This document shows, piece after piece, positions 1 to 10,577 of a stretch of 64,000 bases of DNA. The notes under the pieces were generated by a model. It was not told where the DNA came from. It made no database searches and worked only from the letters and a program-made list of their open reading frames with translations. The stretch is from Streptomyces physcomitrii (lineage in GTDB: Bacteria; Actinomycetota; Actinomycetes; Streptomycetales; Streptomycetaceae), in NCBI RefSeq assembly GCF_012273655.1, contig NZ_JAAWWP010000004.1, forward strand, positions 186,001-250,000, in the 5' to 3' direction. Made by a program: the position numbers and the translations under genes. Numbering within the stretch: position 1 is the first letter of the stretch; the number at the start of each line of letters is the position of its first letter.

Positions 1-1
1 G

Positions 2-2104
2 GTCGTCCGGCGGGCGCTGCGCGAACGCCCCGGCGATCTGCTCTGCTTCCTGCCCGGGGTGGGCGAGATCGCCCGGGTGGCCGGGCAGTTGGGGGATCTC
101 GGCGGGGTGGAGGTGCTCCAGGTGCACGGCCGGGCCCCGGCGGCCGTGCAGGACGCGGTGCTCGCGCCGGGTGGGGGCAGGCGGGTGGTGCTCGCCACGG
201 CGGTCGCGGAGTCCAGCCTGACGGTGCCCGGGGTACGGATCGTGGTCGACTCCGGGCTGGCCCGGGAGCCGCGGGTCGACCACGCGCGCGGGCTGAGCGC
301 GCTCACCACGGTGCGTGCCTCGCAGGCGGCGGGGCGCCAGCGGGCGGGCCGCGCCGGGCGGCAGGGGCCGGGCTGGGTCTACCGCTGCTGGTCCAAGGCC
401 GAGGACGCGCGGCTGCCGCGCTTCCCGGCGCCGGAGATCCGGCTCGCCGACCTCACCGCCTTCGCCCTCCAGGCCGCCTGCTGGGGCGACCCCACCGCCG
501 GGGGCCTTGCCCTGCTCGACGCCCCGCCGCCGGGGGCGATGGCGGCGGCCCGCGAGGTGCTCACCGCGATCGGCGCGGTGGACCCGGACACCGGCCGGGC
601 CACCGGGCGCGGGGCGCGGATGGCACGCCTCGGCCTGCACCCCCGGCTCGCCCGCGCCCTCCTGGACGCCGCCGGGCAGACCGGCACCCGGCGCGCGGCG
701 GAGGTGGTGGCCCTGCTCAGTGAGGAGCCGCCGCGGGAGTACGGCGACGACCTCGCGGCGGCCTGGCGCACCGCACGACGCGGCAGGGACGCCTACGCCG
801 GCCGCTGGGAGACCGAGGCCCGGCGGCTCACCTCGGCACTGTCCTCGTCCGGCGGCGCCTCCGGTCCGGGCCCCTCCGCTGACCGCTCCACGGGCACGCG
901 CCGCGAACGGGAGAGCGGTGCGGGTGGTCCGGACGCGCACGGGGGTGGCACGTACGAGGGTGGTCCGCGGGCGGGCGGAGGCGGTGCGGGTGGTCCGGGC
1001 GCGCACCGGAGCGGCACGTACGAGGGTGGTCCGCGGGCGGGCGGAGGCGGTGCGGGTGGCGGCAAGTCCCGTACCGGTCAAGGAGGTTCGGGCGGGGCTG
1101 TGGCCGGGGGCGAGCGGGTGGCGGACGGCGACGAGCAGGTGGCGGGGCTGGTCGCCGCGCTGGCCTTTCCGGAGCGGCTCGCGCGGGAGCGGGGCGGCGG
1201 CACGTACCAGATGGTGTCGGGGACCCGGGCCGAGACCGCCGAGGGTTCGCCGCTGCGCGGTGCCCGGTGGCTGGCGGTCGCGGTGGCCGACCGGCCGGTG
1301 GGTGCGGGGCAGGCCCGGGTGCGGCTCGCCGCCGCGGTGGACGAGGAGGTGGCACTGCGGGCGGCGGCCCCGCTGCGTACCGAGTCGGCGGAGGTGGTGT
1401 GGGAGGACGGGGAGGTGGCGGCCCGGGAGACGAGCCGGCTCGGCGCGGTGACGCTGAGGCAGCGTCCCTCGGCGCCGGGCCGGGTGGATCCGGAGCGGGT
1501 GCGCGCGGCGCTGCTGGAGGGGCTGCGGACCGAGGGGCTCGGCCTGCTGCACTGGACGCGGGAGTCGCGGCAGCTGCGCGAGCGGCTGGCCTTTCTGCAC
1601 CGCAGGCGGGGCGCGCCCTGGCCCGAGGTCGGCGACGCCGTCCTCCTGGACCGGGCCGGTGACTGGCTGGAGCCGGAGTTGGGCCGGGCGCGCAGGGCCG
1701 CCGACCTCGGCCGGATCGACGCCGGTCAGGCCCTGCAGCGGCTGCTCCCGTGGGCGGGCGGTGAGGCCGCCCGGCTCGGCGAACTGGCGCCCGAGCGCTT
1801 TCAGGTGCCGAGCGGCTCCCGGATCCGTATCGACTACACGGATCCCGAACGCCCGATGCTCGCGGTGAAGTTGCAGGAGATGTTCGGCCTCGCGGTCACG
1901 CCCGCGGTGGACGGGGTGCCGCTGGTGGTGGAGCTGCTCTCCCCGGCGGGCCGCCCGGCCGCGGTCACCGCCGACCTCGCCTCCTTCTGGCGGGAGGGCT
2001 ATCAGGCGGTACGCGCCGAACTCCGCGGCCGCTACCCCCGCCACCCCTGGCCCGAGGACCCGTCGAGCGCGCCCGCGACCCGGCGCGCCAATCCGCGGCG
2101 CTGA
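2..2104 (+). CDS. hrpB: ATP-dependent helicase HrpB, 5' end outside window
   Basis: DEAH-box RNA-helicase-like protein of the HrpB family; its cellular role in bacteria is poorly defined. The window opens inside the gene: the frame is open from base 2 (VVRRALRERPGDLLCFLPG...), so about 700 residues of a protein usually about 820-850 long are visible. Seen: helicase motif V region (VLATAVAESSLTVPGV), arginine-finger motif VI (QRAGRAGR, near visible residue 112), the HA2-like winged region, and the HrpB-specific C-terminal domain ending in PRHPWPEDPSS. The N-terminal Walker A and DEAH box must lie upstream. Odd: a Gly-rich linker near visible residues 280-360 carries a 22-residue tandem repeat that is absent from canonical HrpB. 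The gene is convergent with the lytic transglycosylase. Family assignment is confident. Confidence 0.93.
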   Translation, partial: VVRRALRERPGDLLCFLPGVGEIARVAGQLGDLGGVEVLQVHGRAPAAVQDAVLAPGGGRRVVLATAVAESSLTVPGVRIVVDSGLAREPRVDHARGLSALTTVRASQAAGRQRAGRAGRQGPGWVYRCWSKAEDARLPRFPAPEIRLADLTAFALQAACWGDPTAGGLALLDAPPPGAMAAAREVLTAIGAVDPDTGRATGRGARMARLGLHPRLARALLDAAGQTGTRRAAEVVALLSEEPPREYGDDLAAAWRTARRGRDAYAGRWETEARRLTSALSSSGGASGPGPSADRSTGTRRERESGAGGPDAHGGGTYEGGPRAGGGGAGGPGAHRSGTYEGGPRAGGGGAGGGKSRTGQGGSGGAVAGGERVADGDEQVAGLVAALAFPERLARERGGGTYQMVSGTRAETAEGSPLRGARWLAVAVADRPVGAGQARVRLAAAVDEEVALRAAAPLRTESAEVVWEDGEVAARETSRLGAVTLRQRPSAPGRVDPERVRAALLEGLRTEGLGLLHWTRESRQLRERLAFLHRRRGAPWPEVGDAVLLDRAGDWLEPELGRARRAADLGRIDAGQALQRLLPWAGGEAARLGELAPERFQVPSGSRIRIDYTDPERPMLAVKLQEMFGLAVTPAVDGVPLVVELLSPAGRPAAVTADLASFWREGYQAVRAELRGRYPRHPWPEDPSSAPATRRANPRR
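915..1059 (+). repeat. 66-bp in-frame tandem repeat within hrpB
   Basis: Two full copies begin at 915 and 981 and a partial third at 1047, giving an exact 66-bp period (22 codons). Each copy encodes a Gly-rich segment containing GTYEGGPRAGGGGAGG. Because the period is a multiple of three the frame is kept. It sits in the linker between the helicase core and the HrpB C-terminal domain, so copy-number change should be tolerated. Confidence 0.85.
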
Positions 2105-2138
2105 GCGGGCCGGGCGGCGGAGCGGGCCGGGCCGCCAA

Positions 2139-2212
2139 GGGCGTTGCGCTGTAAGGGAGTTGCCCTGCAAGGCGGGTTGCCTCGCAAGGGCGTTGCCCCG
2201 CAGGGGAGTTGG
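2139..2212. repeat. 16-17 bp tandem array of TTGC-N3-GCAA dyads
   Basis: Immediately 3' of hrpB, four degenerate units (2139-2154, 2155-2170, 2171-2187, 2188-2203) and a partial fifth follow each other without spacers. Each has the core GTTGC-N3-GCAA, a small dyad (TTGC/GCAA, perfect in units 2 and 3, one change in units 1 and 4). It is intergenic between convergent genes. Its function is unknown; it could be a protein-binding array or a decayed minisatellite. Confidence 0.75.
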
Positions 2213-2223
2213 GGGCGTATACG

Positions 2224-2269
2224 ACCGCCGCCCCGGGCCCGGTGGTACGTCCGGGCGCGGGGCGGCGGT
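2224..2269. terminator. GC-rich hairpin between hrpB and lytic transglycosylase gene
   Basis: A perfect 12-bp inverted repeat (ACCGCCGCCCCG at 2224-2235 and CGGGGCGGCGGT at 2258-2269) has a 22-nt loop that is itself partly self-complementary. It lies 15 bp beyond the stop codon of the minus-strand gene and between two convergent genes, so it probably terminates transcription in both directions. No T-run, as is usual in streptomycetes. Confidence 0.7.
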
Positions 2270-2284
2270 GGTGCGGTGCGCGGG

Positions 2285-3955
2285 TCAGGCGGCGGGTGCC
2301 TGCACGGTGAGCTTGACGGTCAGGGTGGCGCCGCCCTCGGTGGTGAGGCGGAGCAGGAAGTCGCCGGTGCTCTGGTCGCTGTAGAGCGGGTCCAGCGTCA
2401 GGAGGCCCTTGTCGTCGGTCTTGAGGTTCTTCAGGGTGCGGACCGGCTTGCCGTCGGCGTCCTTGAAGAAGGGGCCCTTGTCGTTCTCCTTCGGGTCGTT
2501 CTCCGCCTTGATCAGGGTGGCGGTGGTGGCGACGCCGGGTGCCGCGGCGCCCTTGAGGGTGGCCTTCAGCTTCACGCGCTGGGCGAAGGCGGCGTTCGGG
2601 GCGCAGGTCAGCGGGGCGTCGTCGGTGCGGACCAGGGCGTCGGCGGCGGGCGGCGGGGGCGCGGTGACGGTCGCGGTGTGGTCGACGGGGGCGAGGTCGC
2701 GGCCCTCGACGGTGGCGCGGACCGTGAAGGTGCCGTCCTTCTTCCCGGCGCGCAGCGCGGGCGCGAGGGCCTTGCCGTCGGCCCCGGTGGGGACGGTGAC
2801 GCGCTTCTGGCCGTCGGGGAAGCGGCTGTCGGTCTCCCCGACGATCTCGAAGCGGATCTTCGCCTTGGCGATCGGCTTGCCGTTCTTGCCCTCGGCGCGC
2901 ACGGTGACCTGTTCGGCGAAGAGTTCGCCGGTCGCGGAGGTGAGGGTGCCGGTCCCGGCGTCCTCCAGGCGGAAGACGTTCTCGCTCGGGGTGGGCGTCT
3001 CCTCGCCGGGCTCCTCCGGGTCGCCGGGCTTGCCGGGCTCCTCGGGCTTTCCGGGCTTGTCCGGCTTGGCGGGGCCGGGGTTCGGGGTGGAGCCGCCGGG
3101 CTTGGCGGGGCCGGGCTTCGGCTTCGGGGTGTACGGCGGGGTGCTGGGCAGGCCGCCGGTGCCGTCGGGGATCTCGTGGATGCCCTTGCGGTAGAACTCC
3201 AGCCAGGACAGGACGGTGCGCAGGTACTCCTCGGAGCGGTTGTAGCCGAGGATCGCCGCGTGCAGGTCCTTCTCGTCGGCGAGGTCGCGGCCGCCCGCGC
3301 AGAGGTAACTGCCCGCCGCCAGGGCCGCGTCGTAGATGTTGTTGGGGTCCTTGCGTCCGTCGCCGTTGGCGTCCGCGCCCCAGTTCTCCCAGGTGGAGGG
3401 GATGAACTGCATGGGTCCGACGGCGCGGTCGTGGACCGTGTCGCCGTCGTAGAGGCCGCCGTCGGTGTCGGTGATCCGGGCGAAGCCGTTGCCGTCGAGG
3501 ACGGGGCCGAGGATCGGGGTGAGCGTGGTGCCGGCGGCGTCGACGCGTCCGCCGCGGGCCTGCCCGGACTCCACCTTGCCGATGGCGGCGAGCAGTTGCC
3601 AGGGCAGGTTGCAGCCGGGGCGGCTGCGGGCGAGGGCCGACTCGGCCTTCTTGTAGGCGTCGAGCACGGTGGCGGGGATGCCGGACTCGGTGGGCCGGGA
3701 GCCCTCGGGGTCCTTGGCGCCGGGCACCGGGGCCGGGCTCTCCAGGGGCGGAAGGTCGGTGTAGTAGGGCGAGTTGCCGCTGACCGAGGTGTCCTCGCCG
3801 GGCGGCGGGGTGTCCTCGGCGCCCGCGTGCCGGTCGCGCTCGGGCGCGCTGCTCAGGCCGGGGGCCTGGGAGGCGGAGAGGGCGGCGACGACGACCGCGG
3901 CCACTGCCGCGGTACCCGCACCTCTGCGAAGCCTTGACCCGAAGAACGCCGACAT
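2285..3955 (-). CDS. Secreted lytic transglycosylase with C-terminal Ig-like domains
   Basis: Probable peptidoglycan lytic transglycosylase acting outside the membrane. The ATG at 3955 was chosen because a GGAGGGGA ribosome site precedes it and the product then begins with a classic signal peptide (MSAFFGSRLRRGAG followed by a hydrophobic A/V stretch and ASQA). 556 aa. Residues of about 90-270 form the SLT/MltB-like catalytic domain: GKVESGQARGG contains the expected catalytic Glu, followed by AVGPMQFIPSTWENWG, DPNNIYDAALAAGSYLC and GYNRSEEYLRTVL. A Pro/Lys/Glu/Gly-rich linker (KPGPAKPGG-type repeats) leads to two predicted beta-rich Ig-like domains (from about residue 350) that probably bind wall or carbohydrate; these are less usual for the family. 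Monocistronic, convergent with hrpB. Confidence 0.85.
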   Translation of the reverse strand: MSAFFGSRLRRGAGTAAVAAVVVAALSASQAPGLSSAPERDRHAGAEDTPPPGEDTSVSGNSPYYTDLPPLESPAPVPGAKDPEGSRPTESGIPATVLDAYKKAESALARSRPGCNLPWQLLAAIGKVESGQARGGRVDAAGTTLTPILGPVLDGNGFARITDTDGGLYDGDTVHDRAVGPMQFIPSTWENWGADANGDGRKDPNNIYDAALAAGSYLCAGGRDLADEKDLHAAILGYNRSEEYLRTVLSWLEFYRKGIHEIPDGTGGLPSTPPYTPKPKPGPAKPGGSTPNPGPAKPDKPGKPEEPGKPGDPEEPGEETPTPSENVFRLEDAGTGTLTSATGELFAEQVTVRAEGKNGKPIAKAKIRFEIVGETDSRFPDGQKRVTVPTGADGKALAPALRAGKKDGTFTVRATVEGRDLAPVDHTATVTAPPPPAADALVRTDDAPLTCAPNAAFAQRVKLKATLKGAAAPGVATTATLIKAENDPKENDKGPFFKDADGKPVRTLKNLKTDDKGLLTLDPLYSDQSTGDFLLRLTTEGGATLTVKLTVQAPAA

Positions 3956-4271
3956 CCTGCTCCCCTCCCGTGGACCTGCCTCACACCTGTGCTCCCCCGC
4001 ACGGCGTCCACCCGACACTACGCAACTTCGCCCGATCGGGCACCCATGGGCCGGGGTTTTCCTCCCCCTGGGGGGCCTCGGCCTTCCCGACGTCCGGTCA
4101 AGGGCGCAGGTCGGTTCGTTCTCCGGGGCCGAACAGGGGTACCGCGCGGGGCACTTTACGCGAGGCGGCGCCCCGCGGAATCCGTCCGCGGGGTGCGCAT
4201 GCCCCGTCGTACGGACGCGGCGGGAGCCGGAGCGGTTCCACGGGCCGGGGAGGAATCCGGCCGGGCGGGGA
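3956..4271. other. Intergenic region upstream of lytic transglycosylase gene
   Basis: No credible gene: the frames here lack codon bias continuity and start signals. It should hold the promoter of the transglycosylase gene (a TAGTGT hexamer on the minus strand near 4015-4020 is a weak -10 candidate) and the terminator of the upstream small gene at 4171-4193. I looked for a ydaO-type (c-di-AMP) riboswitch, which precedes some Streptomyces wall-hydrolase genes, and saw none. Confidence 0.4.
4171..4193 (-). terminator. Hairpin downstream of the small secreted-protein gene
   Basis: 9-bp perfect arms CCCCGCGGA (4171-4179) and TCCGCGGGG (4185-4193) with a 5-nt loop, about 80 bp past the stop of the minus-strand gene at 4272. 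Likely terminator; no T-run. Confidence 0.5.
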
Positions 4272-4706
4272 TCAGCTGGGGTGCGGTTCGCCGAGGGCGA
4301 GGCGGACGCTGCCGCCGGGGAGCCGGACGGTGACGGTCAGCACCCCCGCCTCACGGCCGCCGAGCCGGCGGCGCAGGCTCTCGGCGCGGCGCATGACGGT
4401 GTCGACGAGCAGGGTGCGCAGGCCGAGGCCCGAGTCGCAGCGGATCTTGCCGGCGGTGGGGCAGACCGTCCGGCCGCGGCCCCGCCGCAGCGCCCGGCGT
4501 CCGAGGTCCCGGCTTCGGGAGGGCAGCGTCCGCAGGTCGCGGGAGATCCGCGCGGCCGGTTGCGGATCGCGGGCCTCCTCGGTCGCGGTGCGCCGTTCGG
4601 CGCGGGTGTCGGCGGCGACCGCGGCGATCGGCACGAGCAGCGCCGAGAGCGCGACGGCAACGAAGGAGCGGCGCGTACGCCGGGTACAGGGACCCATGCC
4701 GCCCAT
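4272..4706 (-). CDS. Small basic secreted or anchored protein of unknown function
   Basis: 144 aa with the strong GC3 bias of a real streptomycete gene. The N-terminus (RRTRRSFVAVALSALLVPIA) looks like a signal peptide or anchor, cleavage perhaps after AVA. The rest is Arg-rich, with two Cys (VCPTAGKIRCDSG) that could pair outside the cell, and a short beta-like end (VLTVTVRLPGGSVRLALGE). I do not recognise a family. The start is uncertain: ATG 4706 or ATG 4697 in the same frame, neither with a strong ribosome site. It runs towards the transglycosylase gene on the same strand but is separated by a 316-bp gap and a hairpin, so is probably an independent unit. Confidence 0.55.
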   Translation of the reverse strand: MGGMGPCTRRTRRSFVAVALSALLVPIAAVAADTRAERRTATEEARDPQPAARISRDLRTLPSRSRDLGRRALRRGRGRTVCPTAGKIRCDSGLGLRTLLVDTVMRRAESLRRRLGGREAGVLTVTVRLPGGSVRLALGEPHPS

Positions 4707-4890
4707 CGTGGCCCCGGCCTCGCGGCACGGGCCCCCGCTCGTGGCCCGTCCGGGTGAGCGCCGGTGGTGACCGCCCGCTCACCCGAGGATGAAACCGCTG
4801 GTCACAGCCGCGTACGGCGCCTCTGACCGAGTCCGGCGGAGGCCGGCGGGCGGCCCGGTGGAGAGGTGCGGCCGGGGGCTGATGTCCGGG

Positions 4891-7623
4891 CTAGTGCGCG
4901 GCCGACTCCCAGTCCGGGCCGACACCCACCGAGACGTCGAGCGGGGCGCGCAGCCGGACGGCTCCGGCCATCTCCCGGCGCATGATCTCCTCGGCCTTCG
5001 CGCGCTCGCCGGGGGCGATCTCCAGCACGATCTCGTCGTGGACCTGGAGCAGCATCCGCGAGCTGAGCTGGGCCTCGGTCAGCGCCCGGTCGACGTTGTG
5101 CATGGCGATCTTGACGATGTCGGCGGCGGTGCCCTGGATCGGGGCGTTCAGCGCCATCCGCTCGGCGGCCTCCCGGCGCTGCCGGTTGTCGCTGTTGAGG
5201 TCCGGGAGATAGCGGCGGCGCCCGAAGAGGGTCTCCGTGTAGCCGGTGGCCCTGGCCTCGTCGACGACCCGGCGCAGGTAGTCGCGCACCCCGCCGAAGC
5301 GCTCGAAGTACGTCTCCATCAGTGCCCGCGCCTCGGCGGCCTCGATGTTCAGCTGCTGGGAGAGGCCGAAGGCGGAGAGTCCGTAGGCGAGTCCGTACGA
5401 CATGGCCTTGATCTTGCGCCGCATCTCGGCGTCGACCGCGGAGCCCGCCACCGAGAACACCTGGGAGGCGACGGTGGTGTGCAGGTCCTCGCCGGAGGTG
5501 AAGGCCTCCAGCAGGCCCTCGTCCTCGGAGAGATGGGCCATGACGCGCAGCTCGATCTGGCTGTAGTCCGCGGTCATCAGGGCCTCGTACCCCTCGCCGA
5601 CGACGAAGCCGCGGCGGATGGCGCGGCCCTCGTCGGTGCGCACCGGGATGTTCTGCAGATTGGGCTCGGTGGAGGAGAGGCGGCCGGTGGCGGCGACGGT
5701 CTGGTTGAAGGTGGTGTGGATCCGGGTGTCGGGGGCGATCGACTTGATCAGGCCCTCGACGGTGACGCGGAGCTTGGCCTGCTCGCGGTGGCGCAGCATG
5801 AGCACCGGCAGTTCGTGCTCGGTCTGGGCGGCGAGCCAGGCCAGCGCGTCCGCGTCGGTGGTGTAGCCGGTCTTGGTCTTCTTCGTCTTGGGCAGGGCGA
5901 GTTCGCCGAAGAGGACTTCCTGGAGCTGCTTGGGCGAGCCGAGGTTGAACTCGTGGCCGACGGAGGCGTGCGCCTCCTTCACGGCCTGCTGGACGGCGCC
6001 CGCGAACATCTCCTCCATCGCTTCGAGATGGGTGCGGTCGGCGGCGATGCCGTGCCGCTCCATGCGGGCCAGGAGCAGGGAGGTGGGGAGTTCGATGTCG
6101 CGCAGCAGATCGGCGGCGCCGACCTCCTGGAGCTTCTCGCCGAAGACCACGGAGAGGTCGAGCACCGCGCGGGCCTGCCACATCAGGGCGTCGGCCTGGG
6201 CCTGGTCCTCGGCCCCGAAGGCGAGCTGCCCGTCGGCGGCGGAGGCGGGCGCCAGCTCCCGGTGGAGGTACTCCATGGAGAGCGCGTCCAGGGCGAAGGA
6301 GCGGCGGCCCGGCTTGACGAGGTAGGCGGCGAGGGCGGTGTCGGTGGTGATGCCCTCGATGCCCCAGCCGTGCTCGGCGAAGACCCGCAGCGCGCCCTTG
6401 GCGTTGTGCAGCACCTTCGGCTTGGCGGGGTCGGCGAGCCAGTCGGCGAAGGCGCTCTCGTCGGCGGCGTCCAGCTCGGCGGGGTCGAACCAGGCGGCCG
6501 CTCCCCCGGCGGCGGCGAGGGCGACCTCGGCGACGTTCCCGCTGCCGAGCGCCCAGCTGTCGACGCTGGCGAGGCCGAGGACGGCCTTGCCGTGCTCGGC
6601 GAGCCAGGGGGCCAGCTCACCCGCGGCGAGCACCGTGCCGTCGATCTCGACGCCCTCGGCCAGCTCCTCCTGCTCGCTCTCCTCGGCGCCCGGGTCGACG
6701 GCGAGCAGCCGCTCGCGCAGCGAGGGGTTGCGGATCTCCAGGGTGTCCAGGACCAGCGCCACCGCCTTGCGGTCGTAGGGCAGGCGCTCCAGGTCGGCGA
6801 CGGTCTTCGGCAGCTCCACGTCCCGCACCATCTCGGTCAGGCGGCGGTTGAGCTTGACCGACTCCAGGTGGTCGCGGAAGTTCTGCCCGGCCTTGCCCTT
6901 GACCTCCTCGGCGCGCTCCACCAGCTCGGCGAAGGAGCCGAACTGCTTGATCCACTTCGCGGCGGTCTTCTCGCCGACGCCGGGGATGCCGGGCAGGTTG
7001 TCCGAGGGGTCGCCGCGCAGCGCGGCGAAGTCGGGGTACTGCTGCGGGGTGAGGCCGTACCGCTCCTCGACCTGGGCGGGGGTGTACCGGGTGAGCTCGG
7101 AGACGCCCTTGGTGGGGTAGAGCACCGTGACGTGCTCGCTGACCAGCTGGAAGGAGTCCCGGTCGCCGGTGACGATGAGGACCTCGTACCCGGCGGCCTC
7201 GGCCTGGGTGGCGAGGGTGGCGATGACGTCGTCGGCCTCGAAGCCGTCGACGGCGAAGCGCTCGGCGTGCATCGCGTCGAGCAGTTCGCCGATCAGCTCG
7301 ACCTGGCCCTTGAACTCGTCCGGGGTGGTGGAGCGGTTGGCCTTGTACTCGCTGAACTCCGCGGACCGCCAGGTCTTGCGCGAGACGTCGAAGGCGACGG
7401 CGAAGTGCGTGGGCGTCTCGTCGCGCAGCGTGTTCGCGAGCATCGACGCGAAGCCGTAGATCGCGTTCGTCGGCTGCCCGGTCTGGGTGGTGAAGTTCTC
7501 CGCGGGCAGCGCGAAGAACGCCCGGTACGCCAGCGAATGCCCGTCCATGAGCATCAGCCTCGGCCGGGCCTGGGCGCCCTGGTTCTCGGTCTGCTCGGTC
7601 TTCTTCGATGCTGTCTTGGCCAC
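4891..7623 (-). CDS. polA: DNA polymerase I
   Basis: Repair and Okazaki-processing polymerase, 910 aa, the usual actinobacterial length. GTG at 7623 (VAKTASKKTEQ) precedes the start of the conserved 5' nuclease domain (LMLMDGHSLAYRAFF); the open frame continues upstream only by chance. Three regions: 5'-3' nuclease (about 20-310), a vestigial 3'-5' exonuclease (about 330-520), and the polymerase (about 530-910). Polymerase motif A LMTADYSQIELR has Asp686, motif B RRKIKAMSYGLAYG has Arg735, Lys739 and Tyr743, motif C QVHDEIVLE has Asp863. The Exo I acidic pair expected in a DxE motif is missing (ASVDSWALGSG instead), so proofreading should be absent. Tyr743 occupies the position of E. coli Phe762. 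Divergent from the oxidoreductase gene, 150-bp spacer. Confidence 0.97.
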   Translation of the reverse strand: MAKTASKKTEQTENQGAQARPRLMLMDGHSLAYRAFFALPAENFTTQTGQPTNAIYGFASMLANTLRDETPTHFAVAFDVSRKTWRSAEFSEYKANRSTTPDEFKGQVELIGELLDAMHAERFAVDGFEADDVIATLATQAEAAGYEVLIVTGDRDSFQLVSEHVTVLYPTKGVSELTRYTPAQVEERYGLTPQQYPDFAALRGDPSDNLPGIPGVGEKTAAKWIKQFGSFAELVERAEEVKGKAGQNFRDHLESVKLNRRLTEMVRDVELPKTVADLERLPYDRKAVALVLDTLEIRNPSLRERLLAVDPGAEESEQEELAEGVEIDGTVLAAGELAPWLAEHGKAVLGLASVDSWALGSGNVAEVALAAAGGAAAWFDPAELDAADESAFADWLADPAKPKVLHNAKGALRVFAEHGWGIEGITTDTALAAYLVKPGRRSFALDALSMEYLHRELAPASAADGQLAFGAEDQAQADALMWQARAVLDLSVVFGEKLQEVGAADLLRDIELPTSLLLARMERHGIAADRTHLEAMEEMFAGAVQQAVKEAHASVGHEFNLGSPKQLQEVLFGELALPKTKKTKTGYTTDADALAWLAAQTEHELPVLMLRHREQAKLRVTVEGLIKSIAPDTRIHTTFNQTVAATGRLSSTEPNLQNIPVRTDEGRAIRRGFVVGEGYEALMTADYSQIELRVMAHLSEDEGLLEAFTSGEDLHTTVASQVFSVAGSAVDAEMRRKIKAMSYGLAYGLSAFGLSQQLNIEAAEARALMETYFERFGGVRDYLRRVVDEARATGYTETLFGRRRYLPDLNSDNRQRREAAERMALNAPIQGTAADIVKIAMHNVDRALTEAQLSSRMLLQVHDEIVLEIAPGERAKAEEIMRREMAGAVRLRAPLDVSVGVGPDWESAAH

Positions 7624-7773
7624 GCTCCGATCCTGCCACGCCCCACTGACAGCCGGTGCCACCCGCGGTGCCGGACCCCTGGCGCTGTCAGAGGCGCGTG
7701 GGAGGATTTGTGCGACAGCGAGGTCAGTCAGTACGGGTGCCGGGCGCGCCCGCGGCAGAAGGGGAGGCCGACG

Positions 7774-10049
<2,276 letters not shown>

Positions 10050-10053
<4 letters not shown>

Positions 10054-10065
10054 GCGTTCGCTTAG
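10050..10065. promoter_or_regulatory. Perfect palindrome, candidate TetR-type operator
   Basis: CTAAGCG-TT-CGCTTAG: 7-bp perfect arms around a 2-bp centre. It overlaps the stop codon of the oxidoreductase gene and lies 39 bp before the thioesterase start. The form resembles operators of TetR-family repressors, but no such regulator is in the window. The site would suit control of the thioesterase gene by an unlinked repressor. Confidence 0.55.
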
Positions 10066-10103
10066 AGTCAGCGGAAGCATTCCCGTACGAAGGAGCCGGC
10101 GCC

Positions 10104-10577
10104 ATGGGCGAGCAGAAGCATGTGAAGTTCCCGCAGGAGGTCGTCGAGGAGTACGCCTCCTTCGGGGTGGACCTGCCGGCCCTCTTCTCCGCCGGGCACC
10201 TCGGTACCCGGATGGGCATCGAGATCGTCGAGGCCTCCGCCGAGCGCGTGATGGGCACCATGCCCGTCGAGGGCAACACCCAGCCCTACGGACTTCTGCA
10301 CGGCGGCGCCTCCGCGGTGCTCGCCGAGACCCTCGGCTCCATCGCCTCGATGCTGCACGGCGGCATCCGCAAGCTCGCCGTCGGCGTCGACCTCAACTGC
10401 ACCCACCACCGCTCCGCCCGCAGCGGCCTGGTCACCGGCACCGCCACCCCGCTGCACCGGGGCCGCACCACCGCCACGTACGAGATCGCCATCGAGGACG
10501 AGCAGGGCAAGCGGGTCTGCAGCGCGCGCCTGACCTGTCTGCTGCGCGACCTCGAACCGTCGGAGCCGGAGGCCTGA
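10104..10577 (+). CDS. PaaI-family hotdog-fold acyl-CoA thioesterase
   Basis: 157 aa. ATG 10104 follows GAAGGAG at good spacing. The protein is a single hotdog domain: GTRMGIEIVEASAERVMGTM, the signature YGLLHGGASAVLAETLGS (His66 and Gly-Gly of the active-site helix), then VGVDLNCTHHRSARSG and GRTTATYEIAIEDEQGK. Family members hydrolyse phenylacetyl-, 4-hydroxybenzoyl- or related acyl-CoA thioesters; the substrate here is unknown. No paa degradation genes are visible nearby, so a phenylacetate role is not supported by context. It may be read from its own promoter controlled by the palindrome at 10050-10065, or with the upstream oxidoreductase gene. Confidence 0.9.
   Translation: MGEQKHVKFPQEVVEEYASFGVDLPALFSAGHLGTRMGIEIVEASAERVMGTMPVEGNTQPYGLLHGGASAVLAETLGSIASMLHGGIRKLAVGVDLNCTHHRSARSGLVTGTATPLHRGRTTATYEIAIEDEQGKRVCSARLTCLLRDLEPSEPEA

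Noticed and set aside
2144-3937. Long plus-strand open frame opposite the lytic transglycosylase gene
   Set aside because: It mirrors the high-GC3 minus-strand gene, is Gly/Val-rich with no recognisable domain and no ribosome site. The minus strand has a signal peptide and catalytic motifs.
3956-4271. Possible ydaO/c-di-AMP riboswitch ahead of the wall hydrolase gene
   Set aside because: The conserved core elements and pairing pattern could not be found; only a generic GC-rich leader is present.
4789-7770. Extension of the molybdopterin oxidoreductase frame across polA, and of polA across the oxidoreductase
   Set aside because: Both frames remain open through the other gene only because of base composition. 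Ribosome sites and family N-termini fix the starts at 7774 and 7623.
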